From Lepidurus packardi (taxonomy: Eukaryota; Arthropoda; Branchiopoda; Notostraca; Triopsidae), in contig JAKZAN010000001.1 of assembly GCA_023053545.1 (NCBI GenBank), positions 10,684,565 to 10,748,564 of the forward strand: a DNA stretch of 64,000 nt. The letters are read 5' to 3'. Below the pieces are notes generated by a model, which worked only from the letters and a program-made list of their open reading frames with translations, searched no databases and was not told the origin of the DNA. Both the position numbers and the translations under genes were made by a program. The stretch's first letter is position 1. Every line of letters begins with the position of its first letter. This document shows, piece after piece, positions 43,701 through 55,056 of the stretch.

Positions 43701-46700
43701 TTTCGGAGAACATGTGAGCTCAAAAGTGTTACATTCTTTCATATGGAGAAACCGTGTCAGTTGTCCCTTAATTTCTCTTACACGCAAAAGCCGGTAATTC
43801 TCTGGAAGGCGGACGGGGCATTTTTGGGATCTACTGTTACATATGCTACTTCTGTTAGGAAATTTATTGAGAATATCCCAGCTAAAGTGATGTAGTTGCT
43901 TACTTTTAATTCAGACCAATTGTGTTGCTTTACTTATTCTAAGATGCAAATTATTTAGCTATTCTTAAGCTCTGCACTGTATTGTATATAATAAGTACGC
44001 AGATCACAAACACGACTCAACCTTGTAGGGCCCGCATTATATCTTTTGGTTACCCTTATTAATGATGCCAGAGTGTAACTTTTAAACTAGAAAACTTACT
44101 GAATTTATAGAAGTATATAATTATGCTGATTGAGTTCTATGTTCTTTTTTGCTTAAGGCTGGAATACGTGTAGGAAACCTCTGACTATTTAAAGGGCAAC
44201 AGCCTCGGGTATAGCGTATTGATATTTGGATGGATTCTTATTGTACACATTATTCTAAAAACGGGAAAATTTGTTTAAAATTTTTCTGACTAGCCGTTCC
44301 TGAGTTATGGGCTTGCGAAGTTTTTTGCATTTTCCCGCCACGGGCGCGTGACGTAGATAGTGGAGGCGCGGCCCAGGAGCGCTTTGTTATTCACTGGCAC
44401 TGTATAGACTTCTTCTGTGCTTCCTAAGTTTTAGTGAAAAAATGGCAAGTAAGCTGCCATCAGAGTCGATTACTAAAAGTTCTGGTAACCAGTGTGCTGC
44501 TTACGGTTGTAAAAACTATGTTACTGCTGGTGTAGGGATGTATAAATTCCCAAAAGATGCACAAAGAAGACGGCAATGGGTTTTGCAAGTACAAAGGACT
44601 AGGGCTGATTTTGTGGAAGCCCAAATGAGCAAGTGGGTGTCTCTCTGTGGTGATCATTTCACCGAAGATCAATTCGACAGTAGTGTTGATCGACAGTTAG
44701 CAATGGGACTTAGGGCAAAACGTCGTGGTAGGAGTTTGTTGCCAACCGCTATCCCTACTAAGTTTGATAGGCCGGCTACTGTGTCTGGGGTGCGAAGTCC
44801 ACCCAAACCTCGGAAAACCTCAGCTATTGAGAAAAGACAACGCCATAACGTAAATATACTCCAACATTGTTGAATTACGGGCACAGGAATGACAAAAGCC
44901 TGGTCAAATTCCGTCCCTTCATCTTCTACAAAGGGGCTTCTATCACAATAATCGGTCTCGTCAAAACCTGCCATTTTACTCGTTGAATATCGCGTTGACA
45001 CTTCGAAAGTACACAAAACACACGGTCAGCTGCAGGGTTGCCAGACTTTTTCTGAGTCAGCAAACCAAAGTAACTTGAAAAACAAACCAAAATAAACCAC
45101 CGGCCTTCCAAAACAAACCAAAAACAAACCATTTTTTAAAAAAGTGTTTAAAATTCGAATTTCTAAAGCAATTACTTCACTAAGTTGTGGAAAACTTCTG
45201 CGATACCACTGCGACCTATTTTCCTATTAAATTAATGTCGGAAAAATCGTCAGGATTAAAGATATACTCATCATTAAGCAAAAATAGAATACAAACCCCA
45301 ACTAAATAATACAACATTTGATTAAGTTACTTTATTATCACAACGAGATCATTATATTTTGGGAATTGAAACCCATGCAAATTTGCTCCTGGCATGTGTG
45401 CACCGCAATTAAAATTGCACGTTAAAGAGATTCATTTTAGATTATATCACAAGTGAGGGCTTTTCTGGGTTAACAAAAGGCAGAAATACAGGCATAGCAA
45501 GTTAACCAAAACCTACATACGTACATGCTACATGCGGGAAAAAAACAAATGATTCTATAAACATGGACAGTAAATGTGTTATAGGGATAAAAAAAATACT
45601 ACTCGAAGTGTGCCAAAATCGCGAAGTCTTCAACATCAACTTCATCTTCATTATTATTGTTGTACATATTGTTGCTGAAGTACTGAACCATTGCAGCCGT
45701 CACTTGAAAATCCCTACAACATAAATTTCTACTGGAAAGGTACGACTTAATTCTAACAATTGCGTCAAGCATTTTAATCTCAATTCTATTGCGTTTTTTG
45801 TTTTTTACGTACGTCACTAGCGAAAATACTCTTTCTACAAAAGCATTAGAAATTGGCAACGATAAACAGGCTAAGCAATATTCAGATAACTCTCTGAATG
45901 CAAAAAGTCCTTGTACGTCCAGGTAACTTCTGATTGACGTCCAGAACTCAACTACGTCTCTAGGGACGGCAACATTTTTAAAAAGATCCGTCTCTGACCA
46001 GATTACAAGACTAATTTTTCTATACTGGTCTTCGATTATCTGAGCGTTCGTTCCCATTAGGTGGGTCAGGGGTAGCTCAGAGAAAGCAACTTTATCCACC
46101 TGTGAAAGAACTCGACTAGGAGATAAGTATGATAGGCCACGAAATACTTCTGTTTTCAGGTAACCGTGATTCCATCTGAGAGATTAGTTCCAACAGAAAC
46201 TTCAAACACCTTGCCTGCACGGTTTCAACTACTTTCGCGGCGCCCTCTTTCGCGCCGCAAATTTGCTTTTGAACAAAAATCTTACATTCGGAGGAAAATT
46301 TCGCACCGAAGTCTATATGAGAAAGAGGTTTTTGGTAACCTCTAGTGTCAAAAACTCTCCCCTTCACACTTTTGTGATGGAGAGAGAGCTCAAAGAGAAG
46401 CTTCTCGGTGTCCACACTGGCACTTTGGAACAATGCATTAATTTGTTCGAATTCTTTCACGAGGGGCGTTAGAAACACAATCAGGAGGTACCCAGAATCG
46501 TCTTTCATCATATTGCTGATCGACGAACACTTGTACCTCACGCTAGCGGGAGCTTTGAGTTCTACTTGGTTAAAATAAGCTTTCAACTCTTGCCAGTTTA
46601 CAAGCAAGTTGTACAGAACTTTACCCCTAACTAACCAGCGAGTAGCCGAGTATTTTTGAAACGGAGTTGGAGTACCTTTCCTCTCGCTGTTTACGTCCAT

Positions 46701-49700
46701 TGTTTCGAATAAGCCAAGGAAATCCTCACGCCTTAGCTGGCTTTTCGAAAAAAAAGCAGGGATTTCTGACAACAAAAATCCAATGCTGGATGGCATAACC
46801 TCAAAGGCATGCTGCACTACGAGGTTCAGAGAGTGGCAAATGCATCTGAGCTGAACGCAATTTGGGGCTTCGGCCTTAACTCGGGACCAAACTGAATTGT
46901 GGGTTCCAATAACATTCGCCGCGCCATCAGAACTATAGCCGATGCAATCAGAAAAACAAAGCCCAACAGATTTTAGTTTTTCTTTCAACACAAGAAAAAG
47001 AGCTTCGCCTGTTGTCGAGAACACAGGAATTAAACCCAGATAATCATAAAGGATACTATTCTCTTTTTCTGAATAGTATCGCACACATACGCAGAGATGT
47101 TTAGCCGCTGTGATATCTGTCGATTCATCAATGAGAACCGAAAACTTCTTATTTCTCAGCTCTTGGGCAACTTCTTCTTCAAGAGCTTTCGAGATCACAT
47201 TCTTGATGATCTGGGAGCATTTGGTCCTATGCATCCGCAGGCTTTCCCATCGGCTTCCTTTTCCATTACGCGAAACAATCTCACCCAGATGGTCCATAGT
47301 CAAAATTGGGGAGTGACAACATACGTTCAGCGCCATTTCTGTTTCAGAGTTCTTTCCATTAAACCCTGACCATTTTTTTTTTTGTTTTCAAACGTTTTCC
47401 AGGAGGAAAAAATTAATCTAACTAAATTTAACATCACTTGCAACCTTGCATTTCCTCTATTAGGCGCATTTTTCCATTTTTTTCTCTAACCGCGTCAAGC
47501 GTGCAAATATAACCAGTAAACATGGTAGTGCAACACTAAGCCGATTACAGCGATCTAAACCGAAAAAGTGACCACAACAATGGCGCGTCTAAGGTAGGAT
47601 AAATTCGACTAGATTAAGTAAAGCTAGGTTTCAGCTTGTTTGGTCATGAATTCCGCAGCAGAATGGTAGAAACCAAGAAAGTGGTTGGGACTGTATGCAT
47701 GCTTGCGTAAAGTAGGGTTAACTTGGTTATCTCAGACTCAGGTTGACGGTTTAAAATTGGAAAACGTGGTCGGGATATAATGGAAAGTACATACCTATCT
47801 GAGCTTTTTTAACTTCGTCATTTTTAGATACAGCTACTGGCTTGAATGATAACTGCCCCTGACTGCTGGTCTTGCTAGTGTCTTTTGCTATGTGCAAGGC
47901 AGTCTTTTGGTGTTGCTCTAGAGAACCCTTGTGGGCTTTTAGGTTTGAATGGCACAAAATGCAATACGCACTTTCGGTGCCATCAGAGCTCTTCTTCACC
48001 CATGGGAAGTCGGCTTCCCAGTCCTTTCTATATTTTCTGGACATCCCTGGCAGACCGTACTAGCATGTGATAGGAAATGTTAATGAAGAAATAGGCTACA
48101 GTACAATGATGCAAGAAAATGCAAAAGAACACAATTAAGTATGAACACAAAACTTGACAGGCAGAATGCACCGCGAGATAACCCATAAAGAGAAACCAAT
48201 AACAAATGAATTGTATATCTTAAAACTACGAGTACTTACCAGCACAACGGATGTTAAAAATTACGGAAGAATCATATGCGCCCAACAATAACTACGTTTT
48301 GACTGTATCGAAACAAAAGACTAGCGGGCGTGACACGTGCGTCACATAAAATGTAAACACGTGGACTAAACACAGGAACTAAAAACACGCGTATCAGGAT
48401 CATACGCCGTACCCAATCACCTTCCGGAAACCGTACGAAGCGCGAAATACAAAACACGAATGCAAAAAAAAAAAAAAAAAAAAAAAATAGGAGCCAAAAG
48501 CTAATTTATCGAAACGTGCATTAATTTAGAGAGATTATTCTGTAGCCTAGAATGAATTTGCGACGATTTCTCCAAACAAACCATAAACAAACCAAATTTT
48601 CGTAAACCAAAGCCTTTCAAAACAAACCATTTTTCCCGTTTTTGGTTTGGAAAAATACCATCTGGCAACCCTGGTCAGCTGAGCGCCCAGGAAGCTTAGC
48701 CCTCCACTATCTACGTCATCAAGGCCACGTGACCGCGTTGGCCAATGGCAAAATATGTATCGTTTGAATTTTAGACTTCTTATTTTCTTTTTATCTAGGT
48801 TATGTTTTCGCGTATGATAAAAAGACCCATAAAGTTAGAAAATATATTTGTTACTCCTTTTAATAAGACAAAATTGTTTTTTGGTGGCTATTGCCCTTTA
48901 ACGTCTGAGTATTTTCAGTGTCGTATGGAATTCGCGATTGGAGAGTGTGTGATGTATGATTGTATACGATTGAATCTCCCTTATGTAACCCGGTTCACGG
49001 TTCACTATCATCTCCCCCATAGTGAACCGCAATACAACACAATCTCGATTCAAACATGGCGCAGCCTTAGGTGTGTTTTCGTGGAGACAAGAATAAAAAG
49101 TGTTAATACGGTGGTAAATCCCGATATCTCTTTCCAAAACTTTATCAGCTAGTCAGATTGAGCGTCCCGTCATGCCGAAAACCAGAAGTGGTAGTCAGAG
49201 AGCCGCAGCAGACGACGATGACAGTGACCAGGAAAACGACAACGTGGTCGACCAAGCCACAGGTCGTGGGCCAGGCATACACCGCGCTGAGCTTATGGAG
49301 CTCCTGGCTGATCAGGAAAGAAGGTTCCGTCGAGAGCAAGAAGCCATACAGGAGACACTTTTACGTGCCATTCGTGAAATGACGGCAGCTGGAATCAACG
49401 AAACCGCAGCGTCAATTCCAGAGGCATCGTCCCAGTTAACCGGACCTACCACGAGGGGCCAGACCGCGACTCGAAGCAATTGGCGTCCAGAGCCGGATCG
49501 GCACATCAACGTTGCAAATATGGATATGTTGGACGCTGAGATTAGCCTTCGGGATTTCCAGGCGTGGAGGGAGAAATGGTCAAACTTTTCCACCCTGGAA
49601 CGCATCCAGTCGTACCCCTGTGAAGTTCAGGTTTCCGCACTAAACTCCCGTTTGTCATTAGGAATGATGAGCATCGTGCGGAAGGTCCTGAAGATCGAGC

Positions 49701-52700
49701 CCGAAGATGCTTTGACGCCGAGTCAAATCTTGGACCGCATTGGAGAGCACATTCGAAAAAACCGAAGCGTTGCCCTCGACCGGGTGGAATTTGAGGAATG
49801 CACCCAAGGCCTATCCGAGTCCTTCGACGAGTTTTATATCCGTCTACAAGGTATTGCAGACTTTTCAGACCTGTGTGTGCATTGTCGCGACACAAGGATC
49901 ACCACAAGAATTATGTCTGGCGTCAGAGACAGGCCGATGCGCAAGAAACTCATCAAGATTATCCCGTTTCCAACTCTTGAGCAAGCTGTAAACCTATGCA
50001 GATCAGAAGAGTCAGCGGAAAAGAATGAGGCCAACTTGAGCAAGTCAAGCATCAACACAATCAAAAGCGACAAGCAGCGTCGTACCAGGGGCCGGCGAAG
50101 CAGCCCTAGCACCAACAACAAGAACTGCTCGCAGTGTAAGCGTTGCGGAGCTGCAGAGCATCAGAACGGCAAGCAATGTCCGGCCAAAGGACAAACGTGC
50201 AACAAGTGCAAGAAGCAAGGGCATTTTGCAAAGGTTTGCAAATCGTCGGATAAATCTACGGATGGCACGTTGGATAAATGGTTGGCAGTCGGAAGTGTCC
50301 ATATTGCGGAGGTTGCGCATATCCAGCGCGCACCAACCATTACCGTAGACCTGAGACACTCCGGGACGGGCCAACGAGCGAAAGTCCAAGCCCTACCGGA
50401 CACGGGTGCAGACGTGACCATAGCCGGTATGGACATCATGCGCAGCATAGGCAAGCTGGAGAGTAACCTTAGAGGTCGAGTCAGCCACGACCTATACGCT
50501 GCAAACGAAACCCCGATGGAAGCCATTGGGGAGCTAAAACTCCAAATCCGGTATGGTAATCGAAGTATCGACGAGCCCGTTGTGTTCTGCAAGCAAAAGA
50601 GCGGTTTGTTATTGTCTTGGATGGCATGCCAGAAGCTTGGAATCATTCACGACGATTACCCAAAACCCATTCACGTCAAGGCCGCTAAAGCAAGCGAAAT
50701 CGACCGTAAGCAGGTTAAGGATGAAATTCTACGTGAATTTGCAGATGTGTTCGGTGGAGATGGCACCCTGAAGACAATGTCGGGTCCACCCATGCGAATT
50801 GAGTTGAAGGACGGTGCAATTCCGTTCGCAGTAAACGGTGCCCGCCCAATACCGTTCGCCCAAAGGACGGAAGTAAAACATATGTTGGACGAGATGGAGA
50901 AAAACGGCGTCATCAAACCCGTTTCGGAACCCACCGAGTGGATCCATCCTCTCGTTGTCGTGCAGAAGCCGAATGGCAAGTTAAGGCTTTGCGTAGACCT
51001 TACGAAGCTCAACGCCCACGTCAAAAGGCCAATCCATCCGCTACGCTCCCCAAAGGATGCCGTAGCAGGAATATCAAGGCGCGCGAGATATTTCTCAACT
51101 TTTGACGCGACGAACGGCTACTGGCAAATACCCCTTGAAGAAGCCAGCCAGGCCTACACGACTTTTATCACTCCTTGGGGAAGGTACAAGTTCCTCCGGG
51201 CAACCATGGGACTGACGTCCGCCGGAGATGAATATTGCCGAAGGACAGACCAGGCACTGGAAGACCTGGAAAGGCTGTCGAAAGTGGTCGACGACATTTT
51301 ACTATTTGATGAAGACCTGGAAGAGCACATTCAAAGAATCAAAGCCTTTCTAGTCAGGTGCAGGGAACACCACATCACCCTCAGCGCAGGAAAATTCGTC
51401 TTGGCTGAGAAAGAAGTAAAGTGGGCCGGATACATGGTTGGGCAAAACGGAATTGCCGCCGATCCCGCCAAAGTGGAAGCTATTGCGAAATTCCCTTGTC
51501 CCACAAACATCACGGGCCTAAGATCGTTTATGGGCCTGGTGGAACAGCTTACGGATTTTTCGCAGGAAATTAGTGCGAAAGCGGCACCCTTAAGGCCACT
51601 GATGAGGACGTCAAACACGTTCCAGTGGACTACGGACCACGATGTCGCATTTCAAGCCGTAAAGCAAGCCTTAGTGGAACCCCCCGTCCTGAGCCAATTC
51701 GATCCTGTCCTGAAGACGGTTCTGCAAACAGACGCTTCGAGGAAGAATGGATTGGGATTCGCTTTGCTCCAGGAGCACAAGGAAGGATGGAAGCTGGTTC
51801 AGTGTGGCTCTCGCTTCGTCACGGGCACGGAGAGTCGTTACGCAATGGTAGAGCTGGAGCTCCGAGCGGTCGAATGGGCGATGAAGAAATGCCGCCTATA
51901 TCTATTAGGTCTCCCAATTTTTACGTTGGTGGTAGATCACCAACCGCTTGTCACCATCTTAGACAAATATACATTAGACGCTGTCGAGAACCCGAGACTC
52001 CAGCGCATGAAGGAGCGGTTAGCCCCATTCGTGTTCCGCACAGAGTGGCGGAAGGGGAAGCTCCACGCAATCCCGGATGCCTTGAGTAGAGCACCGGTCA
52101 GGGATCCGACCCCAGAGGACGACGAAGAAGATGTCGCCGCAATGGAAGTGTCGAGGACATCCCTACGAGTACGAGCCATCACGCTAAGCAGTGAAGACGT
52201 CCCAGACATGACGCTGCAGAAGCTGAAGGCAATGGCCCAAGAAGACGAGGGGTATCAAGCCCTCCACACAGCAGTCGAGGACGGTTTCCCGAAGAGTGTG
52301 GACAGAGCGGACCCGGCCATACGTCCCTTTTGGAATGTAAGGGAAAACCTATCTACGGCAGATGGTTTTGTGCTGTTGGGCGCGAGAATTGTCGTTCCTA
52401 AAAACGCCAGGAAGACGGTACTCACCAAACTCCATGCGGCGCATCAAGGAATTGAGCGCACGAAAAGGAGAGCCCGCCAAACGGTATACTGGCCAGGCTT
52501 AGGGAACGATATCGCCACAACTGTTCAGGCTTGTGAAGCATGCCAGGAATCACGGCCGAGTCAACCCCCGGAACCCATTTTGTCAGATCCGAGGCCCAAA
52601 AGAGTTTTCGAGGATGTTGCTGTCGACCTGTTTCAAATAGGAAACAACACCTACCTTGTTTACACCGATCGACTTTCCGGATGGCCGGCAGTTGATGCTT

Positions 52701-54721
52701 GGTATGGCAAACACCCTACAAGCCGCGACGTCATCAACGCAGTCGTCGAGAAGTTTACGGACCTTGGCGTGCCATGCCGACTACGTTCGGATGGCGGTCC
52801 ACAATTTAAATCACAAGAATTCGCAGAATTTTTGTTGAAGTGGGGAGTAGCCCACTCCATGTCCTCACCTCATTACCCGCAGAGTAATGGGTTGGCGGAG
52901 GCAGCGGTGAAGGCCATGAAGGCACTTGTAATCAAGACGTCTCCGTCTGGAAGATTAAGCATCGACGCCTTCAGGGAGGGTCTGCTGGAATGGAGAAACA
53001 CCCCCAGAGCCGGCGGGAAATCCCCAGCACAAATTGTGTTTGGGCACCCTCTAAGGTCATGCCTACCCGCACATTACACCTCGTTCGCACCTGAATGGCA
53101 GAAGCCCGATGCGGAATGGGAGGAAGCGGAGATGAAGAGGCAAAGGGATATGGTGGAACGGTACGACAAGCGTACTAAAGAGCTCCCGAAGCTATCTGTT
53201 GGTCAGAAGGTCCGCATACAAGATAGCACTACCAAACGGTGGGACCAAACCGGAGTGGTGGCGAAGACGGAAAGCAGCCGCAGCTACAAAGTTCAATTGC
53301 CGAATGGTAAATGGATGTGGAGGAACCGAAGATACCTCCGTCCGGACCTGACCAAAGATGAACAGCCTGAAGAGCCCGATCGAGAGGAACCGTCACCACC
53401 GGTGCCTAAGCGAGCCCAGTTCGCGGGTGAAACACCAGAGCCCGTGAGGAGAGGTGCGCGTCAAAGAACGACACCTAGTCGGCTGGATTTATGAAGCTTG
53501 AGCCCACAAGCTTAAAAAGGGAGTTGTGTGATGTATGATTGTATACGATTGAATCTCCCTTATGTAACCCGGTTCACGGTTCACTATCATCTCCCCCATA
53601 GTGAACCGCAATACAACACAATCTCGATTCAAACAGAGAGTAGTCTACAACCGAATGGTTTCGTGATTATACGCGTATTGTTCGGCCAGTCCTGGTAAGT
53701 ACTGTTTTTTTACCAAATAATATTGGCGAGTGATTACCTGGAAAGCTTTTGTGTCAGCCTTTATTCAAATAATATTAATCAACCTTTTGTGTGTCGTCTT
53801 TTTGTGTATTTCTTACAATATATGCTATCTTCCTGTATTGCAATTTGGAAACACTTTTCAAGTAACCATAGTATGCTTTGGTGAAGTGCTTCTTTATTGT
53901 TTCGCATGACCAGTCGTAATTATGTTGCAGGGTTTATTTAAGCTTCTGTGTAATACGTAAATAATTTCCACTCCAGTAAATGTGTCATATAATATGTATT
54001 GCGTGCTATATAATAGCTGGGATTTGCAATTTTGGTAAGTATGGTAAGTATATATGGTAAGTATATACATACACTTCGGAATATTTTGGAATATTTTGTT
54101 TTATTTGTAGTTCAGGAAAGTTTCCTATTAAGCGCGTTCATTTTATCTATGAGTACCAATCACATTTTAAAAACCTGTTTCCAGCCTTTATCTAATCTTA
54201 TTCAACCCTAATTTTGTACAGACACAAGCAAAAAGCGCGACCGTAAAAGAAAGGAAATACGCAACTTCAAGGACAAATGGGACCACAAGATCTTTATGTA
54301 TAATAAACTCCGAAACTATGTCGGGAATGCCACCGAGTTTCCTCCTTTGAGGCAAGACGAAGACGAAGAAGAATGCGTTTTCGCTGAAAGTAGGCTCTCA
54401 TTCGTCTAGTCATTTTCGTTAAAAAATTACTTAAAAAAAAACTTAGGTGAGGGCCAGACGAAGAAAAAAGCTATTTTGCTTTTTACGAAAGTAGAACGCC
54501 TTCAAGAAGAACGTATCATAATTGAAAGAGAAATGGAGGATGTCGTTTCGTATTACAGCGAGAAGGAGAAGGCCCTGACAAACACTGATGTTTATCAAGT
54601 TTGTCCGCCTTACAAATCAGGCAGGTACAGTTTGCCTCAGCCATGCGAGGAGACGGTAGTGAACGGCATGCGGGCTTTGCTTGCAAGAAGGAAGCTGTTC
54701 CGTACTAGATACGGAAGGTAG
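40718..54721 (+). CDS. KDZ (Kyakuja-Dileera-Zisupton) transposase gene, 11 exons, split by an 11.7-kb intron
   Basis: Exons 40718-40792, 40869-41086, 41142-41247, 41303-41608, 41658-41775, 41826-41917, 42026-42128, 42183-42252, 42314-42484, 54222-54389 and 54447-54721 join in phase. Signature parts: [13 protein letters not shown] (Cys cluster), [86 protein letters not shown], a coiled-coil tail and [18 protein letters not shown]. Exon 9 ends GCG G and exon 10 begins AC ACA, giving the continuous [12 protein letters not shown]. About 565 residues, shorter than typical KDZ transposases; part of the core seems missing. One extra A in a run of six in exon 9 (near 42395) shifts the frame, a mutation or sequencing error. 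Confidence 0.72.
42951..43002. repeat. Short repeat of TGGCCAAACA units
   Basis: Four near-copies of TGTGGCCAAACACG in tandem, producing palindromes ACATGT and CACGTG. Confidence 0.75.
43180..43885. repeat. ~190-bp tandem repeat, about 3.5 copies
   Basis: CGCAAAAGCCCGCCAACCCT recurs at 43209, 43403 and 43591, with a decayed fourth at 43783: spacings 194, 188 and 192. Units also share GGGCGTTTTTTGAGATCAA, TATTATAAAAGAGTCAAACT and CGATACATATGAGC. Confidence 0.88.
44442..44873 (+). CDS. THAP-domain protein
   Basis: 143 residues. The THAP zinc finger (C2CH) spans about 18-105: [10 protein letters not shown], then [17 protein letters not shown], then [19 protein letters not shown] domains bind DNA in P-element-type transposases and host regulators. 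The protein ends soon after a basic [15 protein letters not shown] stretch, with no transposase core, so the gene is either truncated or a separate small DNA-binding partner. A start at 44442 fits the THAP N-terminus, though an earlier Met is absent. Confidence 0.75.
   Translation: MASKLPSESITKSSGNQCAAYGCKNYVTAGVGMYKFPKDAQRRRQWVLQVQRTRADFVEAQMSKWVSLCGDHFTEDQFDSSVDRQLAMGLRAKRRGRSLLPTAIPTKFDRPATVSGVRSPPKPRKTSAIEKRQRHNVNILQHC
45025..48681 (-). mobile_element. hAT DNA transposon nested in the THAP element
   Basis: Element 45033-48673, 8-bp TSD GTCAGCTG (45025-45032 and 48674-48681). Ends CAGGGTTGCCAGACTTTTTC on the left and, inverted, CAGGGTTGCCAGATGG on the right, with AAACCAAA repeats in both subterminal regions. 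Length 3,641 bp. Non-coding parts at 45100-45598, 47400-47750 and 48045-48670 show nothing else except a run of A near 48463-48487. Confidence 0.92.
45599..48044 (-). pseudogene. hAT transposase (BED finger, catalytic core, dimerisation domain), one frameshift
   Basis: Exon 1 (48044 to about 47796) encodes [16 protein letters not shown] and a BED-like finger ([20 protein letters not shown], then H). After a GTATGT donor, the main part from about 47345 has [16 protein letters not shown] (first Asp), [12 protein letters not shown] (second Asp), [20 protein letters not shown] (the hAT C..H block) and [16 protein letters not shown]. The C-terminal part (46099-45599) has the dimerisation motif [20 protein letters not shown]. 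The two parts are one base out of frame near 46120-46140. Otherwise complete, so inactivation may be recent. Confidence 0.82.
48946..49056 (+). repeat. 5' LTR (111 bp) of the short-LTR Gypsy
   Basis: Identical by eye to 53525-53635. Contains an inner inverted repeat GGTTCAC...GTGAACC. Ends CA followed by TGGCGCAGCC. Confidence 0.93.
49172..53494 (+). CDS. Gypsy gag-pol polyprotein, 1,440 residues
   Basis: One frame covers everything. Gag (about 1-290), a first [15 protein letters not shown] and a second [14 protein letters not shown] knuckle (about 315-350), protease [15 protein letters not shown] (about 410), RT with [25 protein letters not shown] and [11 protein letters not shown], RNase H with [15 protein letters not shown], integrase finger [13 protein letters not shown] plus CEACQES, core [28 protein letters not shown] and [12 protein letters not shown], and a C-terminal [17 protein letters not shown]. 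All catalytic acids are present. Gag-pol in one frame without a shift recalls Mag-type Gypsy elements. Likely capable of retrotransposition, as inferred from an intact ORF, PPT, TSD and identical LTRs. Confidence 0.93.
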   Translation: MPKTRSGSQRAAADDDDSDQENDNVVDQATGRGPGIHRAELMELLADQERRFRREQEAIQETLLRAIREMTAAGINETAASIPEASSQLTGPTTRGQTATRSNWRPEPDRHINVANMDMLDAEISLRDFQAWREKWSNFSTLERIQSYPCEVQVSALNSRLSLGMMSIVRKVLKIEPEDALTPSQILDRIGEHIRKNRSVALDRVEFEECTQGLSESFDEFYIRLQGIADFSDLCVHCRDTRITTRIMSGVRDRPMRKKLIKIIPFPTLEQAVNLCRSEESAEKNEANLSKSSINTIKSDKQRRTRGRRSSPSTNNKNCSQCKRCGAAEHQNGKQCPAKGQTCNKCKKQGHFAKVCKSSDKSTDGTLDKWLAVGSVHIAEVAHIQRAPTITVDLRHSGTGQRAKVQALPDTGADVTIAGMDIMRSIGKLESNLRGRVSHDLYAANETPMEAIGELKLQIRYGNRSIDEPVVFCKQKSGLLLSWMACQKLGIIHDDYPKPIHVKAAKASEIDRKQVKDEILREFADVFGGDGTLKTMSGPPMRIELKDGAIPFAVNGARPIPFAQRTEVKHMLDEMEKNGVIKPVSEPTEWIHPLVVVQKPNGKLRLCVDLTKLNAHVKRPIHPLRSPKDAVAGISRRARYFSTFDATNGYWQIPLEEASQAYTTFITPWGRYKFLRATMGLTSAGDEYCRRTDQALEDLERLSKVVDDILLFDEDLEEHIQRIKAFLVRCREHHITLSAGKFVLAEKEVKWAGYMVGQNGIAADPAKVEAIAKFPCPTNITGLRSFMGLVEQLTDFSQEISAKAAPLRPLMRTSNTFQWTTDHDVAFQAVKQALVEPPVLSQFDPVLKTVLQTDASRKNGLGFALLQEHKEGWKLVQCGSRFVTGTESRYAMVELELRAVEWAMKKCRLYLLGLPIFTLVVDHQPLVTILDKYTLDAVENPRLQRMKERLAPFVFRTEWRKGKLHAIPDALSRAPVRDPTPEDDEEDVAAMEVSRTSLRVRAITLSSEDVPDMTLQKLKAMAQEDEGYQALHTAVEDGFPKSVDRADPAIRPFWNVRENLSTADGFVLLGARIVVPKNARKTVLTKLHAAHQGIERTKRRARQTVYWPGLGNDIATTVQACEACQESRPSQPPEPILSDPRPKRVFEDVAVDLFQIGNNTYLVYTDRLSGWPAVDAWYGKHPTSRDVINAVVEKFTDLGVPCRLRSDGGPQFKSQEFAEFLLKWGVAHSMSSPHYPQSNGLAEAAVKAMKALVIKTSPSGRLSIDAFREGLLEWRNTPRAGGKSPAQIVFGHPLRSCLPAHYTSFAPEWQKPDAEWEEAEMKRQRDMVERYDKRTKELPKLSVGQKVRIQDSTTKRWDQTGVVAKTESSRSYKVQLPNGKWMWRNRRYLRPDLTKDEQPEEPDREEPSPPVPKRAQFAGETPEPVRRGARQRTTPSRLDL
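53525..53635 (+). repeat. 3' LTR (111 bp) of the short-LTR Gypsy
   Basis: Matches the 5' LTR base for base; preceded by the PPT and followed by GAGAG. Confidence 0.93.
53641..54221. other. End of the large KDZ intron, non-coding
   Basis: AT-rich sequence with a short GTAAGTATA repeat near 54033-54065. No gene, no inverted end of the THAP element recognised. Ends with the acceptor TTTTGTACAG. Confidence 0.55.
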
Positions 54722-55050
54722 ATTTCAATATTGCAAAAATTCATTGTTACTATTACATGTTCTCGCTAAGGCAAGTTACTCTCGTTCCGTTCTCGACAAC
54801 GGTTAGTCGACCATCGTAACCCCCAAAAATTTCTTTGTTTCTGTACACACGATTGACGAAATATAGTCGTGTTTGTTATTAAAATCATCAGAGTGATATC
54901 GTAACGTTTCCCAGCCAGCTCACGATATTTGGGCTGACCATATGGTGCATCGACCGGGAAACCAAGCGGTTTTTCTTTTCGCCTCGCAAACTGTTAAGTA
55001 CTAAATTTTCGATCTCAAACTTGTTTTTTGACGCATTTACTTTCGTAATT
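54722..55050. other. Intergenic, nothing recognised
   Basis: Between the KDZ stop and the BEL-type gag remnant. No terminal repeat of a KDZ element could be identified. Confidence 0.5.
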
Positions 55051-55056
55051 CGTACA

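Larger units (their letters stand above)
42485..44160. other. Start of the large KDZ intron, non-coding
   Basis: No gene is seen. It begins with GTAACT, includes a short repeat with CACGTG at 42951-43002, and the ~190-bp tandem repeat described separately. The rest (42485-42940 and 43890-44160) shows nothing recognisable. Confidence 0.6.
44161..48940. mobile_element. THAP-type DNA element with long imperfect inverted ends (interrupted by hAT)
   Basis: Left 44161-44207 and right 48888-48935 share, in inverse, a CTCTGAC/CTCAGAC block followed by TTAAAGGGCAA. Further in, TGACGTAGATAGTGGAGG (44349-44366) is exactly inverted at 48701-48718. Between them lie a THAP gene and a hAT element. Outer edges and TSD are unclear because the short-LTR Gypsy inserted at 48941. 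A P-like or Kolobok-like origin is possible. Confidence 0.55.
48941..53640 (+). mobile_element. Complete Gypsy element with identical 111-bp LTRs
   Basis: LTRs 48946-49056 and 53525-53635 start TGTGTGATGTATG and end ATTCAAACA; I see no difference between them. TSD GAGAG at 48941-48945 and 53636-53640. A PPT AAAAAGGGAG precedes the 3' LTR, and TGGCGCAGCCTTAGG follows the 5' LTR. Total 4,690 bp with an unbroken gag-pol. Identical LTRs mean a very recent insertion. The LTRs are unusually short for Gypsy. Confidence 0.95.
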
